This document shows positions 7,783-15,917 of a DNA stretch of 64,000 bases, one piece after another. Below the pieces are notes generated by a model that saw only the letters and a program-made list of their open reading frames with translations, was not told the DNA's origin and did not search any database. This stretch comes from Caulobacterales bacterium (GTDB lineage Bacteria; Pseudomonadota; Alphaproteobacteria; Caulobacterales; Caulobacteraceae), in contig JAEKKJ010000027.1 in assembly GCA_019510435.1 (NCBI GenBank), forward strand, positions 1 through 64,000, given 5' to 3'. A program made the position numbers and the translations under genes. Within the stretch, counting starts at the first letter, position 1. Each line of letters opens with the position of its first letter.

Positions 7783-10413
7783 ATGAAGCTCGTCATCGTC
7801 GAGAGCCCGGGCAAGGCTAAGCCCATCAACAAGTACCTGGGCTCGGACTACAAGGTGCTCGCCTCGTACGGCCACGTCCGCGACCTTCCCGCGAAGGACG
7901 GCTCGGTGCGCCCGGACCAGGACTTCGACATGTCCTGGGAGGTCGACGGCAAGGCGGCCAAGCGGCTGTCGGAGATCGCCGAGGCGGCCAAGGGCGCCGA
8001 GAAGCTGATCCTGGCCACCGACCCCGACCGCGAGGGCGAGGCGATCTCCTGGCACGTGCTGGAGGTGCTGCAGAAGAAGAAGGCCCTGGCCAGCCTGCCG
8101 GTCGAGCGGGTCACCTTCAACGCCATCACCAAGGCCGCCGTCACCGAGGCCATGGCCAACCCGCGCGCCATCGACATGGAGCTGGTCGAGGCCTACCTGG
8201 CCCGCCGCGCCCTGGACTATCTGGTGGGCTTCACGCTCTCGCCGGTGCTCTGGCGCAAGCTGCCGGGCGCCCGCTCGGCCGGCCGGGTGCAGTCGGTGGC
8301 CCTGCGGATCATCGTCGACCGCGAGATCGAGATCGAACGGTTCAAGACCCAGGAGTACTGGACCGTCGAGGCCGAGGTCGCTGCCGGCGGCGATCCCTTC
8401 GCCGCCCGCCTGGTGAAGCACGAGGGCAAGCGGCTTTCGAAGTTCGACCTGGCGGGCGAGGCCAGCGCCTTCGCCGCCCGCGACGCGGTCAAGGCCGCGA
8501 CGTTCAAGGTGAGCGCGGTGGAGCGCAAGCCCGGCCGCCGCTCCCCGCCCCCGCCCTTCACCACCTCCAGCCTGCAGCAGGAAGCCTCCCGCAAGCTGGG
8601 CTTCAACGCCCAGCGCACCATGCAGACCGCCCAGAAGCTGTACGAGGGCGTCGACATCGGCGGCGAGACGGTGGGCCTGATCACCTACATGCGGACCGAC
8701 GGCGTGCAGACCGCGCCAGAGGCGCTGGACGAGGCGCGCGCCGTGATCGGCGGGCTCTACGGCAAGGAGTATGTGCCCGAGAAGGCGCGGCTCTATTCCA
8801 CCAAGGCCAAGAACGCCCAGGAGGCCCACGAGGCGATCCGCCCGACCAGCCTGGCCCGCAACCCGGGCAAGCTGCGCCTGGAGGGCGACCTGGGGCGCCT
8901 CTACGAGCTGATCTGGAAGCGGATGATCGCCTCGCAGATGGAAGCCGCGCGGATCGAGGACACCACCATCAACCTGGACAGCGCCGACGGCCAGACGGGC
9001 GTGCGCGCCACGGGCCGGGTCGTGACCTTCCCGGGCTACCTGGCCGTCTACGAGGAAGGCCGCGACGATCCGCCCTCTTCTGGTGATGGCGACGAGGAAG
9101 GCGGGCGCCTGCCGCAGGTCGCCGAGGGCGCCGCCGCCACCGTGCGCAGCGCCAAGGCCGACCAGCACTTCACCGAGCCGCCGCCGCGCTATTCCGAAGC
9201 CAGCCTCGTCAAGAAGCTGGAGGAGCTGGGCATCGGCCGGCCCTCCACCTACGCCTCGATCCTGACTGTGCTGCGCGACCGCGCCTACGTCCGCATGGAG
9301 AAGCAGCGCTTCGTGCCCGAGGACAAGGGCCGCCTGCTGACCGCCTTCCTGGAGGAGTTCTTCAGCCGCTACGTGGAGTACGACTTCACCGCCGGCCTGG
9401 AGGAGCGCCTCGACCTGGTCTCCGCCGGCGAGCTGGACTGGAAGGTGCTGCTCCGCGAGTTCTGGGCCGACTTCAACGCCAAGGTCGGCGAGACGGCCGA
9501 GCTGCGGATGAGCGACGTGCTCACCGCCCTGGACCGCGTCCTGGGCCCGCACCTGTTCCCGGAGCGGCCCGACGGGTCCGATCCGCGCGCCTGCCCGGTC
9601 TGCAACACCGGCCGCATGGGCCTGAAGAGCAGCAAGTACGGCCCGTTCCTGGGCTGCTCGAACTATCCGGAGTGCCGCCACACCCGGCCCCTGGCCGCGG
9701 CGGAGGACGCCGACGGCGCCGAGAGCGGCGACCGCGAGCTGGGGGTCGACCCGGTCACCGGCGAGACCGTCTGGCTGAAGGCCGGCCGCTTCGGCCCCTA
9801 CGTCCAGCTGGGCAATGGCGAGAAGCCGAAGCGCGCGAGCCTGCCCAAGGGCTGGAGCGCGCCGGACATGGACCTGGAGAAGGCCCTGCGGCTGCTGCGC
9901 CTGCCGCGCGAGGTGGGCCTGCATCCCGAGGACGGCAAACCGATCCTGGCCGGCATCGGCAAGTTCGGGCCCTTCGTCCTGCACGAGAAGACCTACGCCA
10001 ACCTGCCCTCGATCGACGAGGTGTTCGAGGTGGGCGTGAACCGCGCGGTGGACCTGATCGCCACCAAGCGGGCCGGCCGCCGGCCTGAGGCCACCGCGCT
10101 GAAGGAGCTTGGCGCCCACCCCGCGGACGGCCAGCCGATTCGCGTGCTCTCCGGCCGCTACGGCCCCTACATCAAGCACGGCGCCACCAACGCCAACGTG
10201 CCGCGCGGCGCCGACCCGCTCACCGTGACCCTGGAGCAGGCGCTGGCCCTGATCGCCGAGCGCGCGGCCAAGGGCGGCGGCGGCAAGAAGAAGCCCGCCC
10301 GCGCGGCAAAAGCCGCCGCCAAGCCCAAGGCCGCCGCGAAGAAGGCGCCGTCAAAGAAGGCCGCACCCAAGAAGGCCAAGGCGCCGGTCACAGACGACGA
10401 GGCGCCGTTCTAG
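7783..10413 (+). CDS. topA: DNA topoisomerase I
   Basis: 876 residues. It relaxes negative supercoils by transient single-strand cleavage. Seen in order: TOPRIM start (VESPGKAK), metal-binding DPDREGEAISWH, the cleavage-core segment around TYMRTDG with the catalytic Tyr, a tetracysteine zinc ribbon (CPVC...CSNYPEC) near residues 604-630, and three further repeat-like segments (FGPYVQLGNG, FGPFVLHEKTY, YGPYIKHG). The tail is a lysine/alanine-rich, unstructured DNA-binding extension, common in this family. ATG at 7783 is about 90 bases after the dprA terminator, with a possible -35 (TTGACA, 7723-7728) but no clear -10. Confidence 0.97.
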   Translation: MKLVIVESPGKAKPINKYLGSDYKVLASYGHVRDLPAKDGSVRPDQDFDMSWEVDGKAAKRLSEIAEAAKGAEKLILATDPDREGEAISWHVLEVLQKKKALASLPVERVTFNAITKAAVTEAMANPRAIDMELVEAYLARRALDYLVGFTLSPVLWRKLPGARSAGRVQSVALRIIVDREIEIERFKTQEYWTVEAEVAAGGDPFAARLVKHEGKRLSKFDLAGEASAFAARDAVKAATFKVSAVERKPGRRSPPPPFTTSSLQQEASRKLGFNAQRTMQTAQKLYEGVDIGGETVGLITYMRTDGVQTAPEALDEARAVIGGLYGKEYVPEKARLYSTKAKNAQEAHEAIRPTSLARNPGKLRLEGDLGRLYELIWKRMIASQMEAARIEDTTINLDSADGQTGVRATGRVVTFPGYLAVYEEGRDDPPSSGDGDEEGGRLPQVAEGAAATVRSAKADQHFTEPPPRYSEASLVKKLEELGIGRPSTYASILTVLRDRAYVRMEKQRFVPEDKGRLLTAFLEEFFSRYVEYDFTAGLEERLDLVSAGELDWKVLLREFWADFNAKVGETAELRMSDVLTALDRVLGPHLFPERPDGSDPRACPVCNTGRMGLKSSKYGPFLGCSNYPECRHTRPLAAAEDADGAESGDRELGVDPVTGETVWLKAGRFGPYVQLGNGEKPKRASLPKGWSAPDMDLEKALRLLRLPREVGLHPEDGKPILAGIGKFGPFVLHEKTYANLPSIDEVFEVGVNRAVDLIATKRAGRRPEATALKELGAHPADGQPIRVLSGRYGPYIKHGATNANVPRGADPLTVTLEQALALIAERAAKGGGGKKKPARAAKAAAKPKAAAKKAPSKKAAPKKAKAPVTDDEAPF

Positions 10414-10444
10414 ACCTCCGGATCAGGTTCGGTAGGCTGCCGTC

Positions 10445-11242
10445 ATGCCGATCGCCGCCCTCACGGACCTCGACCTCTACTATGAGCGCGGCGGCGCGGG
10501 TCCGCCGCTGCTGTTCATCTCCGGCACGGGCGGCGATCTTCGGGTCCAGCCCAACGTCTTGGCCTCGCCGCTGGCCAGGAGCTTCGACCTGCTGGCCTAC
10601 GACCAGCGTGGGTTGGGCCGGACCGCCAAGCCGCCCGGCCCCTATTCCATGGCCGAGTACGCCGACGACGCGGCGGCGCTGCTGGACCACGTGGGCTGGG
10701 ATTCGGCCCTGGTGGTCGGCGTCTCGTTCGGCGGCATGGTGGCCCAGGAGCTGGTGCTGCGGCATCCGTCGCGGGTGAAGCGGCTCGTGCTGGCCTGCAC
10801 CTCGCCCGGCGGGGATGGCGGCGCCTCCTACCCGTTCCACCAGATCGAGCACCTGAAGGGCGAGGACCGCGCCCGCTTCCTGATGCCGATCAGCGACACC
10901 CGGCGCGACGCGGCCTGGCAGGCGGCGCATCCGGAGGACTACGAGCGGTTCGTGCAGCTGGCTGCCGCCGACCCCTACGCGGGCGAGCCGGGCCGCGCGC
11001 AGGGCGCCCACTGGCAGCTCGGAGCCCGCGCCCGCCACGACACCTGGGACCGCCTGCTCCAGATCGGCTGTCCCGTCCTGATCGCGGCCGGCCGCTACGA
11101 CGGCATCGCCCTACCGGCGACCCAGGAACGCATGGCCGCCCGCATCCCGGGCGCGGCGCTGCGCTGGTTCGAAGGCGGCCACCTCTTCATGCTCCAGGAC
11201 CGCACCGCCTACCCCGCGATCGTGGATTTCCTGAACAGCTAG
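10445..11242 (+). CDS. Alpha/beta-hydrolase fold protein
   Basis: 265 residues of a single alpha/beta-hydrolase domain. The nucleophile elbow is GVSFGG (GxSxG), the oxyanion region is near FISGTGG, an acid is likely in AAGRYDGI, and the catalytic His lies in EGGHLFML. The overall pattern resembles 3-oxoadipate enol-lactonase/esterase-type enzymes, but no aromatic-catabolism gene is adjacent, so no substrate is assigned. There is no signal peptide. It starts 31 bases after topA and may be read through from it. Confidence 0.85.
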   Translation: MPIAALTDLDLYYERGGAGPPLLFISGTGGDLRVQPNVLASPLARSFDLLAYDQRGLGRTAKPPGPYSMAEYADDAAALLDHVGWDSALVVGVSFGGMVAQELVLRHPSRVKRLVLACTSPGGDGGASYPFHQIEHLKGEDRARFLMPISDTRRDAAWQAAHPEDYERFVQLAAADPYAGEPGRAQGAHWQLGARARHDTWDRLLQIGCPVLIAAGRYDGIALPATQERMAARIPGAALRWFEGGHLFMLQDRTAYPAIVDFLNS

Positions 11243-11260
11243 CCGGACTGGCGCATCCGC

Positions 11261-11446
11261 GCGCCGCAGGCGCAGTCCTTTTGCCCACGAACCACACGAA
11301 CGACACGAACAACGGCGGACCGCCTCCACCCCCTGCCCGCGATCCCCGTTCGTGTGGTTCGTGTGGTTCGTGGACAATCTTACAGAGCTTGGTCGCATCC
11401 CGCCTGCCGGCGCCCTTCCGCGCCTTTCCGCGTTTTCCGCGGTTCC
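11261..11446. repeat. Three-part intergenic repeat, copy A
   Basis: Three modules lie between the hydrolase and rnr. (1) GCGCCGCAGGCGC at 11261-11273. (2) A long inverted repeat with arms 11285-11310 and 11348-11373, built from CACGAAC-type units separated by a 37-base loop. (3) TTTCCGCGTTTTCCGCGG at 11425-11442, inside a longer conserved block. The same three modules recur at 15.69-15.91 kb. No ORF is credible here. Function is unknown. Confidence 0.8.
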
Positions 11447-11491
11447 ACATTGCTTTGCCGCAGCCCGGCGGCCGGTGGTAATCACGACCCG

Positions 11492-13807
11492 ATGGCCCGC
11501 CCCAAGACCCCCAAGTCCGCCCGCTTCCCCAAGGGCCTGCCGGACCGCGAGACCCTGCTCAAATTCATCCGCGAGAGCGGCGAGACCGACAAGGCCGCCA
11601 TCGCGCGCGCCTTCGGCCTGAAGGGAGAGGACCGCCGCAAGCTGCGGGCCATGCTGCAGGCCCTGGAGGCCGAGGGCGCCCTCGGCAAGCGCGGCCGCCG
11701 CGGGCTGGCCGAGGCCGGCGCCCTGCCCGAGGTGGGCGTGGCCGACGTGGTCGAGCGTGACGCGGACGGCGACCTGATGGTGCGCCTCAGCCGCGCCGAG
11801 GATGCGCCGCTGGTGGCCCTGGCGCCGGGCGGCGACGACCGCGGCGCGCCGGGCCTGGGCGACCGCCTGCTGGTCCGCTTCGTCAAGCGCGAGAACGGCG
11901 AGACCGAGGCCCAGCTGATCAAGCGACTGGGGCAGAGCGCCCACCGCATCCTGGGCGTGGTGCGCAAGGCCCGCCGCGAGATCCGCGTCGAGCCGGTGGA
12001 CCGCCGCTCCAAGGAGGTGCTGATCCTGCCCGAGGGCGAGGACGTGCGCGACGGGGACCTGGTGCTGGCCCAGGTGGACGGCCAGGCCGGCCGCTATGGA
12101 CCCAAGCGGGGCAAGCTGCTGGAGGTGGTCGGCCGCGAGGACGAGCCGCGCGCCGCCTCGCTGATCGCCATCCACGCCCACGGCATCCCCACCGGCTTCT
12201 CGCCCGGCGCCGAGGCCGAGGCGGAGGCGGCCGAGCCGCCGACCCTGGCCGGGCGCGAGGACCTGCGCGACGTGCCGCTGATCACCATCGACCCGCCCGA
12301 CGCCCGCGACCACGACGACGCCGTCTACGCCCAGCCCGACGACGACCCGAAGAACCCCGGCGGCTATGTGTGCTGGGTGGCCATCGCCGACGTCGCGGCC
12401 TATGTGCGCCCCGGCTCGGAGCTGGACCGCATCGCCCGCGACAAGGGCAACAGCGTCTATTTCCCCGACCGGGTCGAGCCGATGCTGCCCGAGCGCCTGT
12501 CCAACGGCCTCTGCTCCCTGCGCGAGGGCGAGAACCGCGCCTGCCTGGCGGTGCGGATGGTGTTCGGGGCCGATGGGCGCAAGCGCTCGCACCGCTTCGT
12601 CCGCGGCCTCATGCGCTCGGCCGCCAAGCTCTCCTACGACCAGGCCCAGGCGGCCATCGACGGATTTCCCGACGACAAGACCGGGCCGCTGCTGGAGCCC
12701 GTGCTGAAGCCCCTCTGGGCGGCCTACGCCTGCCTGCAGAAGGGCCGCGCGGCCCGCTCGCCCCTGGCCATCGAGAGCCTGGAGCGGAAGATCCTGATCA
12801 ACCGCGAGGGCGAGATCGCCTCGATCACCCCGCGCCCCAGCCTGGAGGCCATGAAGCTCATCGAGGAGTTCATGATCCAGGCGAACGTGGCCGCCGCCGA
12901 GATGCTGGAGCAGAAGAAGGTCCCGCTGATCTACCGGATCCACGACACGCCCAGCCAGGAGAAGATGCAGGCCCTGGCCGACTTCCTGGCCACGCTGGAC
13001 ATCCCCTGGAGCAAGGGGGAGGCGCCGCGCACCGACCGCTTCAACCGCCTGCTGGAGGAGACCCGCGACGGGCCGCATGCCGACATCGTCAACGAGGTGG
13101 TGCTGCGCACCCAGATGCAGGCGGTCTATTCCACCGACAACATCGGCCACTTCGGCCTGAACCTGGCCAAGTACGCCCACTTCACCTCGCCGATCCGTCG
13201 CTACGCCGACCTGATCGTGCACCGGGCGCTGGTGACGGCCCTGGGCCTCGGCGCGGACGGGCTCTCGGACCGCGACATCGCCCAGATGAAGGGAACCGCG
13301 GAGATCATCACCTTCGCAGAGCGCCGGGCCATGGCGGCCGAGCGCGACGCCACCGACCGCTACATCGCCGCCTTCCTGGCCGACCGGGTGGGGGCCGAGT
13401 TCGCGGGGCGGATCACCGGCGTCACGCGCTTCGGTCTCTTCGTGCGGCTGACCGAGACCGGCGCGGATGGCCTCGTCCCGGTCTCGCGGCTGGGCGGGGA
13501 GTATTTCGTGCACGACGACCGCGCCCACGCCCTGGTGGGCGAGCGGACCGGGGCGCGCTGGCCCTTGGGCATGATGGTCCTGGTGCGGCTGGCGGAGGCG
13601 ACGCCGCTCACCGGCGGCCTGCTGTTCGAGATGCTGAGCGATCCCGCGCCGTCGGACGGCTCGCGGGCCCCGCCCCGCCTGGGCGTCCGCGGCAGGGGCC
13701 CTGGCTCCGGGCCTGGACGCGGCGGTTCTGGCCGGCCGCCCAGCGGTCGCCCGCCCGGCATCCGCACCGGCCGCAAGCAGAAGATGGGCGGCAAGAAGCG
13801 ACGCTAA
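11492..13807 (+). CDS. rnr: Ribonuclease R
   Basis: 771 residues from the ATG at 11492; the frame is open upstream but that part covers the repeat region. RNase R is a processive 3'-5' exoribonuclease that unwinds structured RNA. Order: an N-terminal helix-turn-helix-like part (residues 15-60), cold-shock domains, the RNB catalytic domain with DPPDARDHDDAVY supplying the metal-binding Asp residues, and an S1 domain (about 630-715, ITGVTRFGLFVRL). The C-terminus is a basic Gly/Arg-rich tail ending KMGGKKRR, typical for RNA contact. It overlaps the next, convergent gene by four bases. Confidence 0.96.
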   Translation: MARPKTPKSARFPKGLPDRETLLKFIRESGETDKAAIARAFGLKGEDRRKLRAMLQALEAEGALGKRGRRGLAEAGALPEVGVADVVERDADGDLMVRLSRAEDAPLVALAPGGDDRGAPGLGDRLLVRFVKRENGETEAQLIKRLGQSAHRILGVVRKARREIRVEPVDRRSKEVLILPEGEDVRDGDLVLAQVDGQAGRYGPKRGKLLEVVGREDEPRAASLIAIHAHGIPTGFSPGAEAEAEAAEPPTLAGREDLRDVPLITIDPPDARDHDDAVYAQPDDDPKNPGGYVCWVAIADVAAYVRPGSELDRIARDKGNSVYFPDRVEPMLPERLSNGLCSLREGENRACLAVRMVFGADGRKRSHRFVRGLMRSAAKLSYDQAQAAIDGFPDDKTGPLLEPVLKPLWAAYACLQKGRAARSPLAIESLERKILINREGEIASITPRPSLEAMKLIEEFMIQANVAAAEMLEQKKVPLIYRIHDTPSQEKMQALADFLATLDIPWSKGEAPRTDRFNRLLEETRDGPHADIVNEVVLRTQMQAVYSTDNIGHFGLNLAKYAHFTSPIRRYADLIVHRALVTALGLGADGLSDRDIAQMKGTAEIITFAERRAMAAERDATDRYIAAFLADRVGAEFAGRITGVTRFGLFVRLTETGADGLVPVSRLGGEYFVHDDRAHALVGERTGARWPLGMMVLVRLAEATPLTGGLLFEMLSDPAPSDGSRAPPRLGVRGRGPGSGPGRGGSGRPPSGRPPGIRTGRKQKMGGKKRR

Positions 13808-14457
13808 GCCGACGCCATTGCCGTCCGGCGCAGGTAGCGGGCGTGCAGCCGCTCGCGGACCCACAGGAAGATCGGGATCAGCACCCAACAGAACTGGGCC
13901 CACCGCACCTGGCCCAGGGCCAGCAGCACCAGGCCCACCAGGAAGGCCAGCCCCGGGCTGGCGGCGCGGCTGGCGCGGTAAAGCCGCTCGCCGGGCGGCA
14001 GGCCCCCCGCGAGCAGTCGCCCACCCTTGCGGCTGCTGAGCCAGACCATGGCGACATTGCCGGCCGAGGTGGCGATCATCACCATCGCATAGGCCTCCCA
14101 GGCGATGGTCGTGCCCAGGCCCTCGCCCAGCCAGGCGCTCACGAACGGCACCAGGCAGACCGGGAACAGGAAGCAGAGGTTCGCCGCCGCCGTCGGCCAG
14201 TCGAAATGCGCGAGCAGCCGCGTGGTGCTCATGTGGGCCACCCAGAAGATCGCGATGATCGCGAAGCTAAGGGCGAAGGCGAACAGCTTCGGCGCCATCT
14301 CGCCCAGGGCGTGCAGCTGGGCCGCCATGCCCACCGCCTCGGGCGGCCGCAGCTCCAGAACCAGCAGCGTCAGCACGATGGCGAACACCGCGTCCGTGAA
14401 GAACAGCATGCGGTGCAGCAGCCGCTCGTCCAGGTTCTCGTGCCCCACCGGCGTCAT
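13804..14457 (-). CDS. TMEM175-like (DUF1211) potassium-channel family membrane protein
   Basis: 217 residues with about six hydrophobic helices. The first helix contains RMLFFTDAVFAI, a variant of the RxxxFSD signature (Thr for Ser) that lines the pore in bacterial TMEM175 K+ channels. I took the ATG at 14457, which follows AGGGGTGAG; an upstream ATG at 14484 lacks a ribosome-binding site. It stands alone between convergent rnr and divergent nudix genes. Channel function is inferred from the family. Confidence 0.8.
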   Translation of the reverse strand: MTPVGHENLDERLLHRMLFFTDAVFAIVLTLLVLELRPPEAVGMAAQLHALGEMAPKLFAFALSFAIIAIFWVAHMSTTRLLAHFDWPTAAANLCFLFPVCLVPFVSAWLGEGLGTTIAWEAYAMVMIATSAGNVAMVWLSSRKGGRLLAGGLPPGERLYRASRAASPGLAFLVGLVLLALGQVRWAQFCWVLIPIFLWVRERLHARYLRRTAMASA

Positions 14458-14570
14458 GCGCTCACCCCTGCAACCCAGGGTCATACTGCCGCACGCTCCG
14501 CCTGAGGCAAGGTCGCCTTCCGCAAGGTCGGCCTTCCCTCCCCGTGCGGGACGCCCATACAGTTGTTCGC

Positions 14571-15296
14571 ATGAACGCCAAGACCGAAGCCCCGAAGTCC
14601 GAGGACGGGGTCCACAAGCCCGAGGGACCCCCGCGCGTCCCCGGCCAGCGCGCCGTGCGCCCGAAGAACGCCGCCACCGTGATGATCATCCGCCGCGACG
14701 CCAAGAAGCCGCGGGTGCTGATGGGCAAGCGCCACGGCGGCCACAGCTTCATGCCCGATCGCTGGGTGTTTCCCGGCGGCCGAATCGACCCGGCCGACTA
14801 CCGCGCGCCGTTCGCCACCGACCTGCGGCCCGAGGTAGGCGGCCTGTTCGACCGCTACCTGCCAGCCGGGCGCGGCCGGGCCCTCGCGCTGGCCGCCGTG
14901 CGCGAGACCTGGGAGGAAGCGGGCCTGTTGCTCGCGCGTCCCGGCCAGGGCCGGGCCCGCGGGCCTTGGAAGAACTTCGTCGGCCAGGGCCTGTTGGCGG
15001 ACCTGGAGGCCATGGACGTGGTCGCCCGCGCCATCACCCCGCCCGCGGTCGGCAAGCGCTTCGACACCTGGTTCCTGACCGCCGACGCCGAGCGCCTGGC
15101 GAGCCTCGACCGCCAGGCCGACTGCGGGGAGCTGGAGGAGATCGCCTGGGTCGACTTCGACGAAGCCATGGCCCTGCCCCTGCCCACCGTCACCCGGATG
15201 ATGATCAAGGAGGCGGTGGAGCGCATGAAGGACCCGGCCCGCCCCAAGCCCTTCCTCCGCTACAAGGACCGCGGCATGCGACCGACGAGCCTTTAG
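14571..15296 (+). CDS. Nudix hydrolase with an interrupted Nudix box (NUDT19-like)
   Basis: 241 residues. The Nudix box is split: FPGGRID near residue 65 is separated by about 40 residues from AAVRETWEEAG, which supplies the metal-binding glutamates. This insertion is characteristic of the NUDT19/RP2p-like branch, where CoA diphosphatase activity is known for some eukaryotic members; the bacterial substrate is unproven. The N-terminus is charged and carries no signal. The start is the ATG at 14571, without a strong Shine-Dalgarno. Confidence 0.8.
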   Translation: MNAKTEAPKSEDGVHKPEGPPRVPGQRAVRPKNAATVMIIRRDAKKPRVLMGKRHGGHSFMPDRWVFPGGRIDPADYRAPFATDLRPEVGGLFDRYLPAGRGRALALAAVRETWEEAGLLLARPGQGRARGPWKNFVGQGLLADLEAMDVVARAITPPAVGKRFDTWFLTADAERLASLDRQADCGELEEIAWVDFDEAMALPLPTVTRMMIKEAVERMKDPARPKPFLRYKDRGMRPTSL

Positions 15297-15327
15297 CCGG
15301 CCGGCTGGCGCTCTCGGGAAAGGACGA

Positions 15328-15355
15328 TTGACTTCCGGCGGCGGATTCGTATTTT
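15328..15355 (+). promoter_or_regulatory. Probable housekeeping promoter of rpmG
   Basis: TTGACT (15328-15333) and TATTTT (15350-15355) are separated by 16 bases, 75 bases before the rpmG start. This is the only stretch with a recognisable -35/-10 pair in the gap and suits a strongly expressed ribosomal gene. Confidence 0.4.
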
Positions 15356-15429
15356 CCCCGCCTCCTAACACCCGCCGGCGGTGCGTATCCGTTTGGCCCC
15401 GCCCATTTCGTTTCTAGGACGCTGAAGCC

Positions 15430-15597
15430 ATGGCGAAGCCCGCCTCCATCAAGATCCGCCTGAACTCGTCGGCGGACACCGGCTACTTCTACGTGGCCAA
15501 GAAGAACGCCCGCACCAAGACCGACAAGCTCGTGCTGAAGAAGTACGACCCGGTGGTGCGCAAGCACGTGGAATTCCGCGAAGGCAAGATCAAGTAA
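15430..15597 (+). CDS. rpmG: 50S ribosomal protein L33
   Basis: 55 residues beginning MAKPASIKIRLNSSAD and ending EFREGKIK. It matches L33 in length and in the YFYVAKKNARTK and KYDPVVRKHVEFRE segments. It lacks the CxxC pairs, so it is the zinc-independent form. It is monocistronic: a promoter candidate lies upstream and an intrinsic terminator begins 30 bases after the stop. Confidence 0.96.
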   Translation: MAKPASIKIRLNSSADTGYFYVAKKNARTKTDKLVLKKYDPVVRKHVEFREGKIK

Positions 15598-15626
15598 GGC
15601 AGCTAACCGCCTGAACTTGCATGAAG

Positions 15627-15654
15627 AGCCCGGCCGCAACGCCGGGCTTTTTCT
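15627..15654 (+). terminator. Intrinsic terminator of rpmG
   Basis: An 8-bp stem AGCCCGGC/GCCGGGCT with a six-base loop is followed by TTTTCTT. Confidence 0.85.
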
Positions 15655-15689
15655 TTGGGCGGACACACGGCGAAGCCGTGAAGAAGAAA

Positions 15690-15912
15690 ACGCTGAAAAC
15701 GCTGAAAACGCGGAAATGGAAGCTGCGCCTTCCGCACCTTTCCGCGTTTTCCGCGGTTCAAATCGATTGCGGCGCTGCGCGCGCAGCCGGTTTCAACACG
15801 AAGACCACCAAGACCACGAAGAAGCCGAGCGCGAACGTCCGGTCGACGTCCCGCCCTTCGTGGTCTTTGTGGTCTTCGTGGTCCTGGTGTTTTTCTGAAG
15901 CGCCTGCGGCGC
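15690..15912. repeat. Three-part intergenic repeat, copy B
   Basis: The gap between the rpmG terminator and pleD holds the same modules as copy A. TTTCCGCGTTTTCCGCGG lies at 15739-15756, with a partial inverted partner (AAAACGCGGAAA) at 15706-15717. A long hairpin follows, with arms about 15797-15820 and 15856-15879, made of ACCACGAAG-type units; one mismatch is visible in 24 bases. GCGCCTGCGGCGC lies at 15900-15912, the reverse complement of module 1 in copy A. Short direct repeats of CGCTGAAAA lie at 15690-15707. No credible ORF is present. Confidence 0.8.
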
Positions 15913-15917
15913 AGGCC

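Noticed and set aside
11281..11373. CRISPR-like array from the CACGAAC repeats
   Set aside because: There are only two inverted arms with irregular units, no regular spacers and no cas genes.
12370..14505. Long open frames of over 600 codons on both strands over rnr, topA and clpA
   Set aside because: They are antisense or shifted frames created by high GC third positions, with no domain motifs and full overlap with real genes.
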